Source: JBBQBQ01 sp038317685 (GTDB lineage Bacteria > Desulfobacterota > Desulfuromonadia > Desulfuromonadales > DDH964). From it: 12,682 bases of DNA. The position numbers were made by a program, and so were the translations under genes. Numbering within the stretch: position 1 is the stretch's first letter; every line of letters begins with the position of its first letter. Below, in pieces: positions 6,101 to 12,682 of the stretch. Below the pieces are notes generated by a model. That model was not told the origin of the DNA. It saw only the letters and a list, made by a program, of their open reading frames with translations, and did no database searches. The DNA lies in the NCBI GenBank assembly GCA_038317685.1, contig JBBQBQ010000088.1, positions 1 to 12,682 on the forward strand, written 5' to 3'.

Positions 6101-6146
6101 AAAAACAAAAGGCCTAGCCGTTTCCAGCTAAGCCCTTGTTTTTATT
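6101..6146 (-). terminator. Intrinsic terminator after tRNA-Ser(CGA), probably bidirectional
   Basis: On the minus strand, directly after the tRNA CCA end, comes an A-rich arm with GGCTTAGC, a short loop, the complementary GCTAGGCC (eight pairs, one G-U), and then TTTTGTTTTTG. The plus strand has a matching T-rich tail, so it could also stop transcription coming from the island side. It isolates the tRNA operon from the integrase. Confidence 0.8.
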
Positions 6147-6180
6147 TGGCGGAGGGGGTGGGATTCGAACCCACGGTACC
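6147..6180. other. Putative attachment site at the 3' end of tRNA-Ser(CGA)
   Basis: Phage-type integrases next to a tRNA usually recombine within the T-arm or 3' end of the gene. The integrase reads away from this end, and the tRNA is complete. I found no second copy of this sequence in 1-6000; the only similar stretches are the two other tRNA-Ser genes at 7.4-7.7 kb. The distal site must lie beyond the left edge or has been lost, so the site is inferred from position only. Confidence 0.4.
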
Positions 6181-6234
6181 TTGCGGTACAACAGATTTCG
6201 AGTCTGTCACCTTCGACCACTCGGACACCCCTCC
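6147..6234 (-). tRNA. tRNA-Ser (anticodon CGA)
   Basis: Class II tRNA of 88 nt including an encoded CCA (plus-strand TGG 6147-6149). Acceptor arms GGAGGGG/CCCCTCC are perfect. The anticodon stem ACAGA/TCTGT encloses loop CTCGAAA, giving CGA, which reads UCG. A long variable arm typical of Ser is present, as is the T-loop GGTTCGAATCC. It is the last gene after tRNA-Arg(ACG) and tadA (21 nt after the tadA stop). Because tRNA-Ser(UGA) can also read UCG, this isoacceptor is a tolerant integration target. Confidence 0.96.
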
Positions 6235-6255
6235 GCAAGAGCGAATCCTGCGGTC

Positions 6256-6759
6256 CTAATCGTTATCCTCGGCCGCGACCTTCGCAGATCGCTTGCCGTT
6301 CCGCAACTCCCTGAAGAACCGGGAGAGCGCTTCACTGCATTCGGCTCCCAGAACCCCTTCGGTCACCTTGACTCGATGGTTGAAACGCTGATCCTGGGAG
6401 AAATCGTAAATCGAACCGGCGGCGCCGACCCGAGGGTCGCGGCAACCGAAGACCAACCGCGGAATCCGGGCCAGGATGATCGCCCCCATGCACATTACAC
6501 ATGGTTCCAGGGTCACATAGAGCGTGCAGTCAAGGAGGCGCCAGGAGCCGAGGTCGGCCGCAGCCTGCCGAATGGCGATCATTTCGGCATGAGTGGTCGG
6601 ATCGTTGCTGGTCTCCCGCAGGTTATGCCCACGGGCAATAACCCGACCGTCCCTAACAAGGACGGCCCCGATGGGAACCTCGCCCAGCCGCTGAGCGGCT
6701 GCGGCTTCCATCAGGGCCTCGCGCAGGAAACCCCTGTCTTCTTCTTCGGCAAGATTCAC
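6256..6759 (-). CDS. tadA: tRNA-specific adenosine deaminase TadA
   Basis: This 167-aa deaminase converts A34 to inosine in tRNA-Arg(ACG), so that one tRNA reads CGU, CGC and CGA. The zinc-dependent cytidine/adenosine deaminase motifs are complete: H57-A-E59 (THAEM; E59 is the proton shuttle) and P86-C87-V-M-C90 (TLEPCVMC). N46 lies in the RGHNLRE segment, and the C-terminal FNHRV and SRFFR are typical of TadA. The chosen start is GTG 6757-6759; it gives the normal length but has no visible Shine-Dalgarno sequence. It lies only 15 nt after the 3' end of tRNA-Arg(ACG), so after tRNA processing the mRNA would have a very short leader. The gene sits between its own substrate tRNA and tRNA-Ser(CGA) in one apparent transcription unit. 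Confidence 0.95.
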   Translation of the reverse strand: MNLAEEEDRGFLREALMEAAAAQRLGEVPIGAVLVRDGRVIARGHNLRETSNDPTTHAEMIAIRQAAADLGSWRLLDCTLYVTLEPCVMCMGAIILARIPRLVFGCRDPRVGAAGSIYDFSQDQRFNHRVKVTEGVLGAECSEALSRFFRELRNGKRSAKVAAEDND

Positions 6760-6774
6760 GGGGGTTATTATTAG

Positions 6775-6851
<77 letters not shown>

Positions 6852-6865
6852 GTATCAGGGGGGAA

Positions 6866-6894
6866 TTTATGGCTCAATTCCCGTCGTTTGTCAA
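6866..6894 (-). promoter_or_regulatory. Sigma70-type promoter of the tRNA-Arg-tadA-tRNA-Ser unit
   Basis: On the minus strand a perfect TTGACA (6889-6894) and CATAAA (6866-6871) are spaced exactly 17 bp. The predicted transcription start is a few bases upstream of the tRNA-Arg 5' end at 6851. This is the best promoter match in the window, as expected for a tRNA operon. Confidence 0.7.
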
Positions 6895-6903
6895 CCCCTT
6901 TTT

Positions 6904-7389
6904 TCAGCCCTTTGGCCGGGTCGGAACGGAACCGACCAAGGCGAAGCTGAACCTGGGGTGCTGGAAGGAGTGGGTCGTGGGGTAGAGACCAAACAGCCAC
7001 CCCTTGAAAAGAACTTGGCTGTCCTCGCTGATGACAATCTGCGCTGCAGGGTTTGTCGTTTCGTTGGAGATCGAGGTCAGGGACTTGCCGTCCATAAGGA
7101 ACGCCGGCAAGAAAGCCAGAACCGCGAGGTGGAGCTTGGAGCCCGGAATGGAAAAGTCGCTACCAATATCGATGGCATAAACCGTTTCCTGATTGGTATC
7201 CCGATCCTGGACCGCGATCTTGACAGCCTTCCATCTGGCCTTGACCGCGTCGGGAACAACGACCCGCACCGCCCTTCCGGGGGGAGTCATGGGGATCGGC
7301 ACTTGCTTCTCGGGCCGGTCGCAGCCAGCCGCAAGTAGCAGGGTCACGGCCAGCACGGTCACCCAACGAAACGGTCCTGTCGTGACCAA
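6904..7389 (-). CDS. Small lipoprotein, DUF2155-like
   Basis: This 161-aa protein has a lipoprotein signal peptide: a short N-region with one arginine (MVTTGPFRW), the hydrophobic stretch VTVLAVTLLLA and the lipobox LAAGC with C23 as the lipidation site. A globular domain follows with DRDTNQETVYAIDIGSDF (~63-80) and the segment VLFKGWLFGLYPTTHSFQHP (~127-146). That segment resembles the 'FSGWMFA.SPALNALEHPVYDVW' end of DUF2155 proteins, an envelope family of unknown function. The start is TTG 7387-7389 preceded by GAGAAG; a downstream GTG at 7362 would drop the charged N-region, so the TTG is preferred. It lies between tRNA-Ser(GCU) and the tRNA-Arg promoter, an odd place for an envelope gene. 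Confidence 0.7.
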   Translation of the reverse strand: MVTTGPFRWVTVLAVTLLLAAGCDRPEKQVPIPMTPPGRAVRVVVPDAVKARWKAVKIAVQDRDTNQETVYAIDIGSDFSIPGSKLHLAVLAFLPAFLMDGKSLTSISNETTNPAAQIVISEDSQVLFKGWLFGLYPTTHSFQHPRFSFALVGSVPTRPKG

Positions 7390-7440
7390 CTTCTCAACGG
7401 TGATGATGATACCAGTTCCTCGAAAACCGCATCCGGAATT

Positions 7441-7537
<97 letters not shown>

Positions 7538-7575
7538 GTACAAGCAACAGCTATGACTTGTTCCTGAACTCTCAG

Positions 7576-7607
7576 CCCCCCCCCACCCCGCGAAGAGGGG
7601 GGGGGGG
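7576..7607. repeat. Homopolymeric C9/G11 hairpin between two tRNA-Ser genes
   Basis: The plus strand reads C9, A, C4, then GCGAAGA, then G11. The arms can pair as an almost pure G-C stem with a short loop. On the minus transcript the order is C11, CTTCG-containing loop, GGGGT, G9. There is no T-tract, so it is not a standard terminator. It could affect RNA processing between the tRNAs or form G-quadruplex structures, and its length may vary by slippage. Confidence 0.7.
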
Positions 7608-7652
7608 AACATCTTAAACCAATCCGACCCTGCCGGCGGAGTCGCGCGTTTA

Positions 7653-7738
7653 TGGCGGAGGAGGTAGGATTCGAACCCACGGTGCTTTCACACAACGGTT
7701 TTCAAGACCGCCGCCTTAAGCCACTCGGCCACTCCTCC
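7653..7738 (-). tRNA. tRNA-Ser (anticodon UGA)
   Basis: An 86-nt class II tRNA with encoded CCA (plus-strand TGG 7653-7655). Acceptor GGAGGAG/CTCCTCC is perfect. Anticodon stem GCGGT/ACCGT (one G-U) encloses loop CTTGAAA, giving TGA, which reads UCA and by wobble other UCN codons. It starts 12 nt after the serS stop and so is probably in the same transcript. Confidence 0.96.
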
Positions 7739-7750
7739 GTGGCAATCGGC

Positions 7751-9022
7751 CTAACCCGTAATCCGCTCCAGCCCCCCCAGATAGGATCGCAGGACGGCGG
7801 GGATAGATATCGAACCGTCGGCCTGCTGAAAATTTTCGAGAATCGCCACCAGAGTGCGACCGACCGCCAAACCGGAGCCATTGATGGTATGGACCAGCTC
7901 GGGACGCCCGCCCTCTTCTCGCCGGAAGCGGATTGCGGCGCGACGGGCCTGAAAATCCCGGAAGTTGGAACAGGAACTGATTTCCCGGTAGGTCCCCTGA
8001 GCCGGCAACCAGACTTCGATATCGAAGGTCCGGGCAGCGGAGAAACCGAGATCTCCGGTACACAGATCGACCACCCGGTAGGGAAGCTCCAGAGCTTGCA
8101 GCACTGCCTCGGCATCGGCCAACAGCAACTGCAGTTCGGCGTCGGAATCCTCGGGGCGGACAAACTTGACCAGCTCGACCTTGTTGAATTGGTGCTGGCG
8201 GATCAACCCCCGGGTGTCCTTGCCGTAGGACCCGGCCTCCTTGCGAAAGCAGGGAGTGTAGGCAGCATAGCGGATCGGCAACTCGGCCCCGGCCAGAATT
8301 TCGTCCCGGTGAATATTGGTCACCGGCACTTCGGCGGTGGGGATCAGAAAGTAGTCCGGCCCCTCGACATGGAAAAGATCGTCTTCGAACTTGGGGAGCT
8401 GCCCGGTCCCCGTCATGGACTCCCTGTTTACCATAAAGGGCGGCAAAATTTCAATATATTTGTGCCGCTCGGTGTGCAGGTCGAGCATGAAATTAATCAG
8501 TCCCCGCTCCAGGCGCGCACCGGCGCCCCGATACAGGGCGAAGCGGGTACCGGTAAGCTTTCCGGCTCGTTCAAAGTCGAGAATTTTCAGGCGTTCCCCA
8601 AGGTCCCAATGGGCCTGAGGCGCAAAATCGAACTGCCGCGGCGTCCCCCAGCTCTTGACTTCAACATTATCGGTCTCACCGGCTCCGAGCGGGGCTCCTT
8701 CATGGGGAAGGTTGGGGATCGTCAGCAGCAGTCCCTGCAACGCCTCCTCCACACTCTTGAATTCGTCGTCCAGTTCCTTGATGCGGGCCGAAACCTCCTT
8801 CATGCGGATGATCTCGCCCTGCACCTGGCTCTTGTCTCTGGTCTGGCCGATGAGCTGCGAGACTCGGTTCTTCTCCGCCTTGAGAGCTTCGGATTCGCTC
8901 AGAAGCTGGCGGCGCCTGTCATCGAGACCACGGAAACCGGAGAGATCGACGGCACCGCCGCGGGTCGCCAGCCGGCGTTCGGCTTCATCGAGGTTGTCGC
9001 GAAGATATTTGAGGTCCAGCAT
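7751..9022 (-). CDS. serS: Seryl-tRNA synthetase
   Basis: This 423-aa enzyme charges tRNA-Ser (and tRNA-Sec where present) with serine. The N-terminal domain (~1-110) is the long helical coiled-coil arm that contacts the variable arm of tRNA-Ser (RRRQLLSESEALKAEKNRVS). The class II core includes motif 1 around 174-196, the serine-binding T-A-E at 229-231, motif 2 (FRKEAGSYGKDTRGLIRQHQ, ~259-278), the CSNFRDFQARR segment (~351-361) and motif 3 (GSGLAVGRTLVAILENFQ, ~382-399). ATG 9020-9022 (MLDLKYLRDNL) was chosen because it matches the family start and has GGAG nine bases upstream; the longer frame to 9091 has an atypical extension. tRNA-Ser(UGA) follows after 12 nt. Confidence 0.97.
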   Translation of the reverse strand: MLDLKYLRDNLDEAERRLATRGGAVDLSGFRGLDDRRRQLLSESEALKAEKNRVSQLIGQTRDKSQVQGEIIRMKEVSARIKELDDEFKSVEEALQGLLLTIPNLPHEGAPLGAGETDNVEVKSWGTPRQFDFAPQAHWDLGERLKILDFERAGKLTGTRFALYRGAGARLERGLINFMLDLHTERHKYIEILPPFMVNRESMTGTGQLPKFEDDLFHVEGPDYFLIPTAEVPVTNIHRDEILAGAELPIRYAAYTPCFRKEAGSYGKDTRGLIRQHQFNKVELVKFVRPEDSDAELQLLLADAEAVLQALELPYRVVDLCTGDLGFSAARTFDIEVWLPAQGTYREISSCSNFRDFQARRAAIRFRREEGGRPELVHTINGSGLAVGRTLVAILENFQQADGSISIPAVLRSYLGGLERITG

Positions 9023-9081
9023 CGTTTGGCTCCATTCCGCCGGGTGCGGGTCCGGCCCGGGAAGGCCGGTCAAGGCCACGA

Positions 9082-9110
9082 TATTTAGCACTTCTGTCCC
9101 GCAGGGTCAA
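9082..9110 (-). promoter_or_regulatory. Putative promoter of serS
   Basis: On the minus strand TTGACC (9105-9110, five of six) and TAAATA (9082-9087, weak) are separated by 17 bp. It lies between the HD gene stop and serS, leaving a leader of about 50 nt. The -10 is poor, so confidence is moderate. Confidence 0.45.
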
Positions 9111-9114
9111 GGCT

Positions 9115-9714
9115 TTACACGGGGGACTCCGAGCTTCCTCCCCCCCGGGTCCCGTTGACCCACCATTCGTGGTCGTCGTCGAACCACCAGCGGCTCGAAT
9201 CGGTCATCCAGATCGTCTCCGCCATGCGCCGCGCCAGGTCGGTACGCAGCCGGCGGACCGAGAAGGGGTACCATTCGTCGGCATACTGGTTGCCGAGATC
9301 CTTGTACTCCTTCAGGGCCAGGATCATCTCCAGCTGATCGGCATCATGGGCCAGCTGCGCTTCCCGGCTGGCACCGGCGCCGAATTCCTCCAAAGTGCCC
9401 AGGTAGTCGTCGCCGAACGGGAGGGTTCGGGCCAGGTCGGCGACCGCCCGGGCTTCGTCGGCCTTGACATATTTCTTGGCAACGTAGTTGAGGTCGCCGA
9501 TACGCGCCTCGGGGATATCGTGAAAGAGACAAAGCTGCACCACCCGCCCGACGTCCACCCCGCCGTCGAGGCGGGCCAGGGTGTACCCGATAACGGCAGT
9601 CCTGAAGGAATGTTCAGCGACCGACTGGGCGCCGGAACCGAGGAACTGGAATCCGGTACGCGGGGTGCGCTTGAGCATCCCGACTTCGAAGAAAAAGTTG
9701 GCCAGGTTTTTCAT
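9115..9714 (-). CDS. HD-domain phosphohydrolase (YfbR/HDDC2-like 5'-nucleotidase)
   Basis: This 199-aa protein has the full HD metal site: H35 (SVAEHSFR), H65-D66 (CLFHDIPEARIGD) and a distal aspartate at D124 or D126 (AHDADQLEM). E69 and D74 are also conserved in the YfbR/HDDC2 group. Members of that group remove phosphate from deoxynucleoside monophosphates, so a role in nucleotide-pool control is likely but not proven. The C-terminus carries a tryptophan-rich tail (RWWFDDDHEWW, ~175-185) that I cannot assign. The start ATG 9712-9714 has AAGGA about ten bases upstream. It is in line with the permease upstream (58 nt gap) and serS downstream. Confidence 0.82.
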   Translation of the reverse strand: MKNLANFFFEVGMLKRTPRTGFQFLGSGAQSVAEHSFRTAVIGYTLARLDGGVDVGRVVQLCLFHDIPEARIGDLNYVAKKYVKADEARAVADLARTLPFGDDYLGTLEEFGAGASREAQLAHDADQLEMILALKEYKDLGNQYADEWYPFSVRRLRTDLARRMAETIWMTDSSRWWFDDDHEWWVNGTRGGGSSESPV

Positions 9715-9772
9715 GGGTGTGGTCCTTTGCTGGAGGGACAGGGGAGGATGCCGTCTTCAGCCTTGCACTCTA

Positions 9773-10645
9773 CTACCCAAAACGGATCAGGACAACCCCG
9801 CCCAGGATCAGAGAGGCGGCGAAGAAGCGGATGCGGCCGCAACTTTCACCCAGGACCAGCACCCCGATGAGGACGGCAAAGAGGAGGCTGACCTGACGCA
9901 CCGGAACCGCATAACTCATCGGTGCCAGCTTCAGGCCGAACCGGAAGCTGAGGAAGGAACACATCATCACCGGCCCGGAGATCAGGATCAGTCTTCGGCT
10001 GCGCTGCCACTCCGCGCGAATACGGCCCCGATAGCGGCGGCGCAGCAGGTTGGCGCTCATCATCAGGAACATCAAGACCACCATCAGGTAGGTGAAGTAG
10101 ATCGGGGAATAAATCATGACCCCGGTTTTGTCGATGACCGACCCCACCGAATAAATAAATCCGGCAGCGAGGGCCGCCTGCACCCCCGGGTCGCCCAGGC
10201 TGCGCAGAGGGCGCAGGGCCTCGTCCAGGGAAAGCCGACGCAGCTGCACGCACCAGACGCCGGCGACAATCAGCGCGATACCGGCCAGCCCCAGGGGGCT
10301 GAGGTGCTCGCCGAGGAGCCACGCCCCCCAAACCGGGACGTAGAGCATCGAAGTCTGCGACAGAGGGTAGGTCACAGAAAGGTCACCACTGCGGTAGGCA
10401 CGGCCGTTGAAAAGGTGGTAGGAAACAAAACAGGCCGCACCGAATACGCCGAGGAGGAGAACCCGCTGGCTCGGCAGGGGGATCGGCCCCGGCAGCAGCG
10501 GCAGGAGGAGGGTCAGAAGGCCTCCCGAGGCGACGAACATCCACCAGATGAAGACCGTCTTGTCCCCGCTGCGCTTGACCAGCAGGTTCCAGAAGGCGTG
10601 CATCAGCGCCGAGAAGAGGATCAGGAGAAAAGCGGCGGTACTCAT
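9773..10645 (-). CDS. EamA/DMT-family permease
   Basis: This 290-aa integral membrane protein has about ten hydrophobic segments in two repeated halves, the layout of drug/metabolite transporter (EamA) proteins. The first helix includes FSALMHAFWNLLVKRSGD (~11-28). The end of half one has YPLSQTSMLYVPVWGAWLLG and GIALIVAGVWCVQL. The end of half two has APMSYAVPVRQVSLLFAVLI-GVLVLGE followed by a final helix. Such proteins export small metabolites across the inner membrane; the substrate cannot be inferred. The ribosome-binding site is weak. It is transcribed divergently from fumC across a 171-bp gap. Confidence 0.85.
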   Translation of the reverse strand: MSTAAFLLILFSALMHAFWNLLVKRSGDKTVFIWWMFVASGGLLTLLLPLLPGPIPLPSQRVLLLGVFGAACFVSYHLFNGRAYRSGDLSVTYPLSQTSMLYVPVWGAWLLGEHLSPLGLAGIALIVAGVWCVQLRRLSLDEALRPLRSLGDPGVQAALAAGFIYSVGSVIDKTGVMIYSPIYFTYLMVVLMFLMMSANLLRRRYRGRIRAEWQRSRRLILISGPVMMCSFLSFRFGLKLAPMSYAVPVRQVSLLFAVLIGVLVLGESCGRIRFFAASLILGGVVLIRFG

Positions 10646-10770
10646 GGCGCCAGCTTAGCCGAAGCAGGGGGGCATTAGCGATAATAAAGCTTGGTGTAGA
10701 AAAACTACCCTGGCTAAATCCTTCCACCAGGATCCCGTTGACAGCCCCGGGCAAGTTGTTAAGCTCAAGC

Positions 10771-10787
10771 GGGGCCGCGAAGGCCCC
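10771..10787 (+). repeat. Short G-C hairpin in the fumC upstream region
   Basis: GGGGCC (10771-10776) and GGCCCC (10782-10787) form a perfect six-pair stem with a five-base loop, about 30 bases before the fumC start. A TTGACA sequence at 10738-10743 lies upstream, but no good -10 follows at the right distance. The hairpin may be in the fumC leader. Confidence 0.4.
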
Positions 10788-10816
10788 GATCCGCAGCCAA
10801 CCCGACGAGGTGATGC

Positions 10817-12223
10817 ATGAGCAGCTGCCGTATCGAACACGACTCCATGGGCGAAATGGCCGTCCCGGCCGACGCCCTTTATGGCGCCCAGACCGCCCGC
10901 GCGGTGGAGAATTTTCCGGTTTCCGGACTGCGCTTCCCGCGCCCCTTCCTGAGAGCCCTGGGGATGATCAAGGAACGGGCGGCCCGCGTCAATCTGGAGC
11001 TTGGTCTCCTCGACCCGGAAATCGCCCTGGCGATCACGGAGGCCGCGGAAGAAGTCACCGAGGGACGGCTCGACGAGCACTTCGTGGTCGACATCTTTCA
11101 GACCGGTTCCGGCACCAGCACCAACATGAACGCCAACGAAGTGATCGCCAACCGCGCCGCCGGACTCCTCGGCGCCGCCCCCGGCCGGAAGACCATCCAC
11201 CCCAACGACCACGTCAACCTCGGCCAGTCGAGCAACGATGTCATCCCCACCGCCCTGCACCTCGCCGCCGCGGTAGAGATTCACCAACGCCTGCTGCCGG
11301 CCCTCGCCGGCCTTCAAACTGCCCTGGCCGACAAGGCCGTGGCCTTCGACGACATCGTCACCATCGGCCGCACCCATCTGCAGGACGCGGTGCCGATCCG
11401 TCTGGGCCAAATCTTCTCCGGCTATGCCCGACAGGTGGCCCTTGCTGGCCAGCGTCTGGATCGTTCCCGGGAAGGGCTGCTGGAACTCCCCCTCGGCGGC
11501 ACCGCGCTCGGCACCGGCATCAACACCCATCCCGAGTTCGCCGGGCGGGTCATCGCCGGGCTGGCCGGGGTGACCGGACTTCCCCTGGTCGAGGCGACCA
11601 ATCATTTCGAAGCCCAGGGAGCGCGGGATGCGGCGGTGGCCGTCAGCGGAGCCCTGCGCGGCGCCGCCGTGGCCCTCTTCAAGATCGCCAACGACCTGCG
11701 CCTGCTTGCCAGCGGCCCCCGTTGCGGGTTCGGCGAGCTGATCCTGCCGGCGGTGCAGCCGGGGAGTTCGATCATGCCCGGCAAGGTCAACCCGGTCATG
11801 GCCGAGAGCCTCATTCAGGTCTGCACCCAGGTCATCGGCAACGATGCCGCCATCGCCCTCGCGGGTCTCTCCGGCAACTTTGAGCTGAACGTCATGATGC
11901 CGGTCATGACCCACAATCTGCTGCAATCGATCGCCCTTTTGGAACGCGGCGTGACCCTCTTCACCGAGCGCTGCGTCCAAGGGCTCCAGGCCGACCGCCA
12001 GCATTGTGAAGCGCTGATCGAGCGCAGTCTGGCAATGGTTACCGCTCTGGCCCCGGTCCTCGGCTACGACCGGGCCGCCGAGCTCGCCAAGCGCGCCCAC
12101 CAGCAAGGTCGAACCATCCGCGAGGTGACTCTGGAAACCGGTGACCTCGACGCCGACCAACTGGAGCGGCTCCTCGATCCCCGGCCCCTGACCGAACCGG
12201 GGCTGCCGGGGAAAACCCGCTAG
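10817..12223 (+). CDS. fumC: Class II fumarate hydratase
   Basis: This 468-aa member of the fumarase/aspartase superfamily interconverts fumarate and L-malate in the TCA cycle and needs no iron-sulfur cluster. Active-site blocks are GSGTSTNMNANEV (~97-109), GQSSNDVIPTA (~136-146), GRTHLQDAVP (~184-193, with catalytic-site H187) and the signature loop GSSIMPGKVNP (316-326, with S317/S318 as the base region). The histidine in GRTHLQDA favours fumarase over aspartase, which has glutamine there. ATG 10817-10819 has GAGG six bases upstream. The stop is five bases from that of the convergent DUF2007-type gene, leaving no room for a terminator between them. High GC and codon use match the host backbone. 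Confidence 0.95.
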   Translation: MSSCRIEHDSMGEMAVPADALYGAQTARAVENFPVSGLRFPRPFLRALGMIKERAARVNLELGLLDPEIALAITEAAEEVTEGRLDEHFVVDIFQTGSGTSTNMNANEVIANRAAGLLGAAPGRKTIHPNDHVNLGQSSNDVIPTALHLAAAVEIHQRLLPALAGLQTALADKAVAFDDIVTIGRTHLQDAVPIRLGQIFSGYARQVALAGQRLDRSREGLLELPLGGTALGTGINTHPEFAGRVIAGLAGVTGLPLVEATNHFEAQGARDAAVAVSGALRGAAVALFKIANDLRLLASGPRCGFGELILPAVQPGSSIMPGKVNPVMAESLIQVCTQVIGNDAAIALAGLSGNFELNVMMPVMTHNLLQSIALLERGVTLFTERCVQGLQADRQHCEALIERSLAMVTALAPVLGYDRAAELAKRAHQQGRTIREVTLETGDLDADQLERLLDPRPLTEPGLPGKTR

Positions 12224-12228
12224 CCCTC

Positions 12229-12543
12229 CTAATCCCGCACCCGACCGCATTTCCAGCACCCGCCGAATTGTCCTTCCAGGCGCTCGCCGCACCCTGGGCA
12301 GACCCAGGGGACGGCGTCGGCATCGACCTGCGACCACCCCTGCAGAAGGAGCCGGGCGCGTGGCAGGACCTCGTCATCGATGAGCCAGAGTTCGGGACGC
12401 AGTTCCAGGAAAGGAATTTCCCCCATGGCGGCAAAGAGCTCTTCGTTGCGCAGCAGGCAGGCAATCCCCTCCTGTTCCAGACGGCTCTTGAGGAGACCGG
12501 CGAGGGCTCGTTCATGGTGGCTGAAGGCGATCAGTTTACGCAT
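12229..12543 (-). CDS. DUF2007-type protein with C-terminal zinc ribbon
   Basis: This 104-aa protein has a small alpha/beta domain typical of DUF2007 'putative signal-transducing' proteins. It starts LIAFSHHERALAGLLKSRLE, then EQEGIACLLRNEEL, then LWLIDDEVLPRARLLL. A four-cysteine zinc ribbon follows (CPGCGE at 82-87 and CWKCG at 96-100). Function is unknown; the N-terminal domain resembles PII-like ligand-binding folds (family knowledge). Start ATG 12541-12543 was chosen to match the family; an in-frame GTG at 12570 would add nine residues and neither has a strong ribosome-binding site. It converges on fumC. Confidence 0.75.
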   Translation of the reverse strand: MRKLIAFSHHERALAGLLKSRLEQEGIACLLRNEELFAAMGEIPFLELRPELWLIDDEVLPRARLLLQGWSQVDADAVPWVCPGCGERLEGQFGGCWKCGRVRD

Positions 12544-12630
12544 TTGGTCCGGCTTCGGTTCGCTCTGCACTACTCAGGCCCCAACCGGGCCGGGCCCACA
12601 CCCCGCAACCGGCCCTCAATAACCACAACA

Positions 12631-12660
12631 CCGCCGGGGCGCCCAGGGCCGCCCCGGCGG
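12631..12660 (-). terminator. Strong G-C hairpin, probable terminator of a minus-strand gene to the right
   Basis: CCGCCGGGGCG (12631-12641) and CGCCCCGGCGG (12650-12660) are perfect inverted repeats of 11 bp with an 8-nt loop. On the minus strand TGTTGTGGTTATT follows, a weak T-rich tail. On the plus strand nothing T-rich follows. It would end transcription of a gene beyond the right edge, upstream of the DUF2007-type gene. Confidence 0.55.
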
Positions 12661-12682
12661 GGTTCTCCAACCCTCATCCCGT

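Noticed and set aside
6136..6260. Frames containing GGIRTHGTLRYNRF- or GVGFEPTVP-like peptides
   Set aside because: These are the well-known spurious translations of the antisense strand of tRNA-Ser genes; the same occurs at 7450 and 7655.
7652..9088. Plus-strand open frame of 478 codons
   Set aside because: Antisense to serS and starting inside a tRNA-Ser gene; a typical shadow of a high-GC gene.
10738..10765. TTGACA upstream of fumC as a promoter
   Set aside because: The -35 is perfect but no acceptable -10 lies 16-18 bp downstream (best is TAAGCT, three matches), so it is not listed as a promoter.
10655..12337. Minus-strand open frame of 560 codons
   Set aside because: Antisense to fumC, which has all catalytic motifs; the composition is glycine/aspartate/valine-rich shadow sequence.

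Overview
The window joins a high-GC chromosomal backbone (right half, about 6.1-12.7 kb) to a lower-GC, damaged genomic island (left, about 0.5-6.1 kb). The backbone genes and their arrangement (serS with downstream tRNA-Ser genes, tadA beside tRNA-Arg, class II fumarase, a DUF2007-type protein) suggest a delta-proteobacterial / Desulfuromonadales-like host (Geobacter, Desulfuromonas, Pelobacter relatives). This is an inference from gene content and composition, not a proven assignment.

Backbone. Reading the minus strand from right to left there is an EamA-type permease, an HD-domain phosphohydrolase, serS, tRNA-Ser(UGA), a poly-C/poly-G hairpin, tRNA-Ser(GCU), a small DUF2155-like lipoprotein, a clear sigma70-type promoter, tRNA-Arg(ACG), tadA, tRNA-Ser(CGA) and an intrinsic terminator. 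The order is functionally coherent. Seryl-tRNA synthetase sits beside three of its substrate tRNAs, and the A34 deaminase TadA is immediately downstream of its substrate tRNA-Arg(ACG). On the other side, fumC runs on the plus strand, divergent from the permease and convergent with a small zinc-ribbon DUF2007-type gene.

Island. A tyrosine integrase begins 137 bp beyond the 3' end of tRNA-Ser(CGA) and is translationally coupled (ATGA) to an unrecognised 227-aa gene. Further left is a degraded defence locus, all on the minus strand. It holds a C-terminal remnant of an unidentified protein, an intact type IV toxin-antitoxin-like pair (AbiEi_2-type regulator and nucleotidyltransferase) behind a symmetric four-box operator, and the first ~73 codons of an Eco57I-like restriction/methylase protein coupled to the nucleotidyltransferase by ATGA. 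An IS3-family left-end fragment interrupts that methylase and is fused to a second, different AbiEi/AbiEii pair. The second antitoxin has lost its N-terminus; the second toxin has an in-frame amber codon and a lost C-terminus. The window starts with the 3' part of a LysR-type regulator converging on that truncated toxin.

The most interesting point is the architecture: a type IV TA-like pair embedded in, and coupled to, what looks like a restriction/methylase defence operon, under an unusual nested palindromic operator. The second point is decay by IS-mediated deletion that left one TA module intact and one broken. The second attachment site of the island is not visible, so the island probably continues beyond the left edge.
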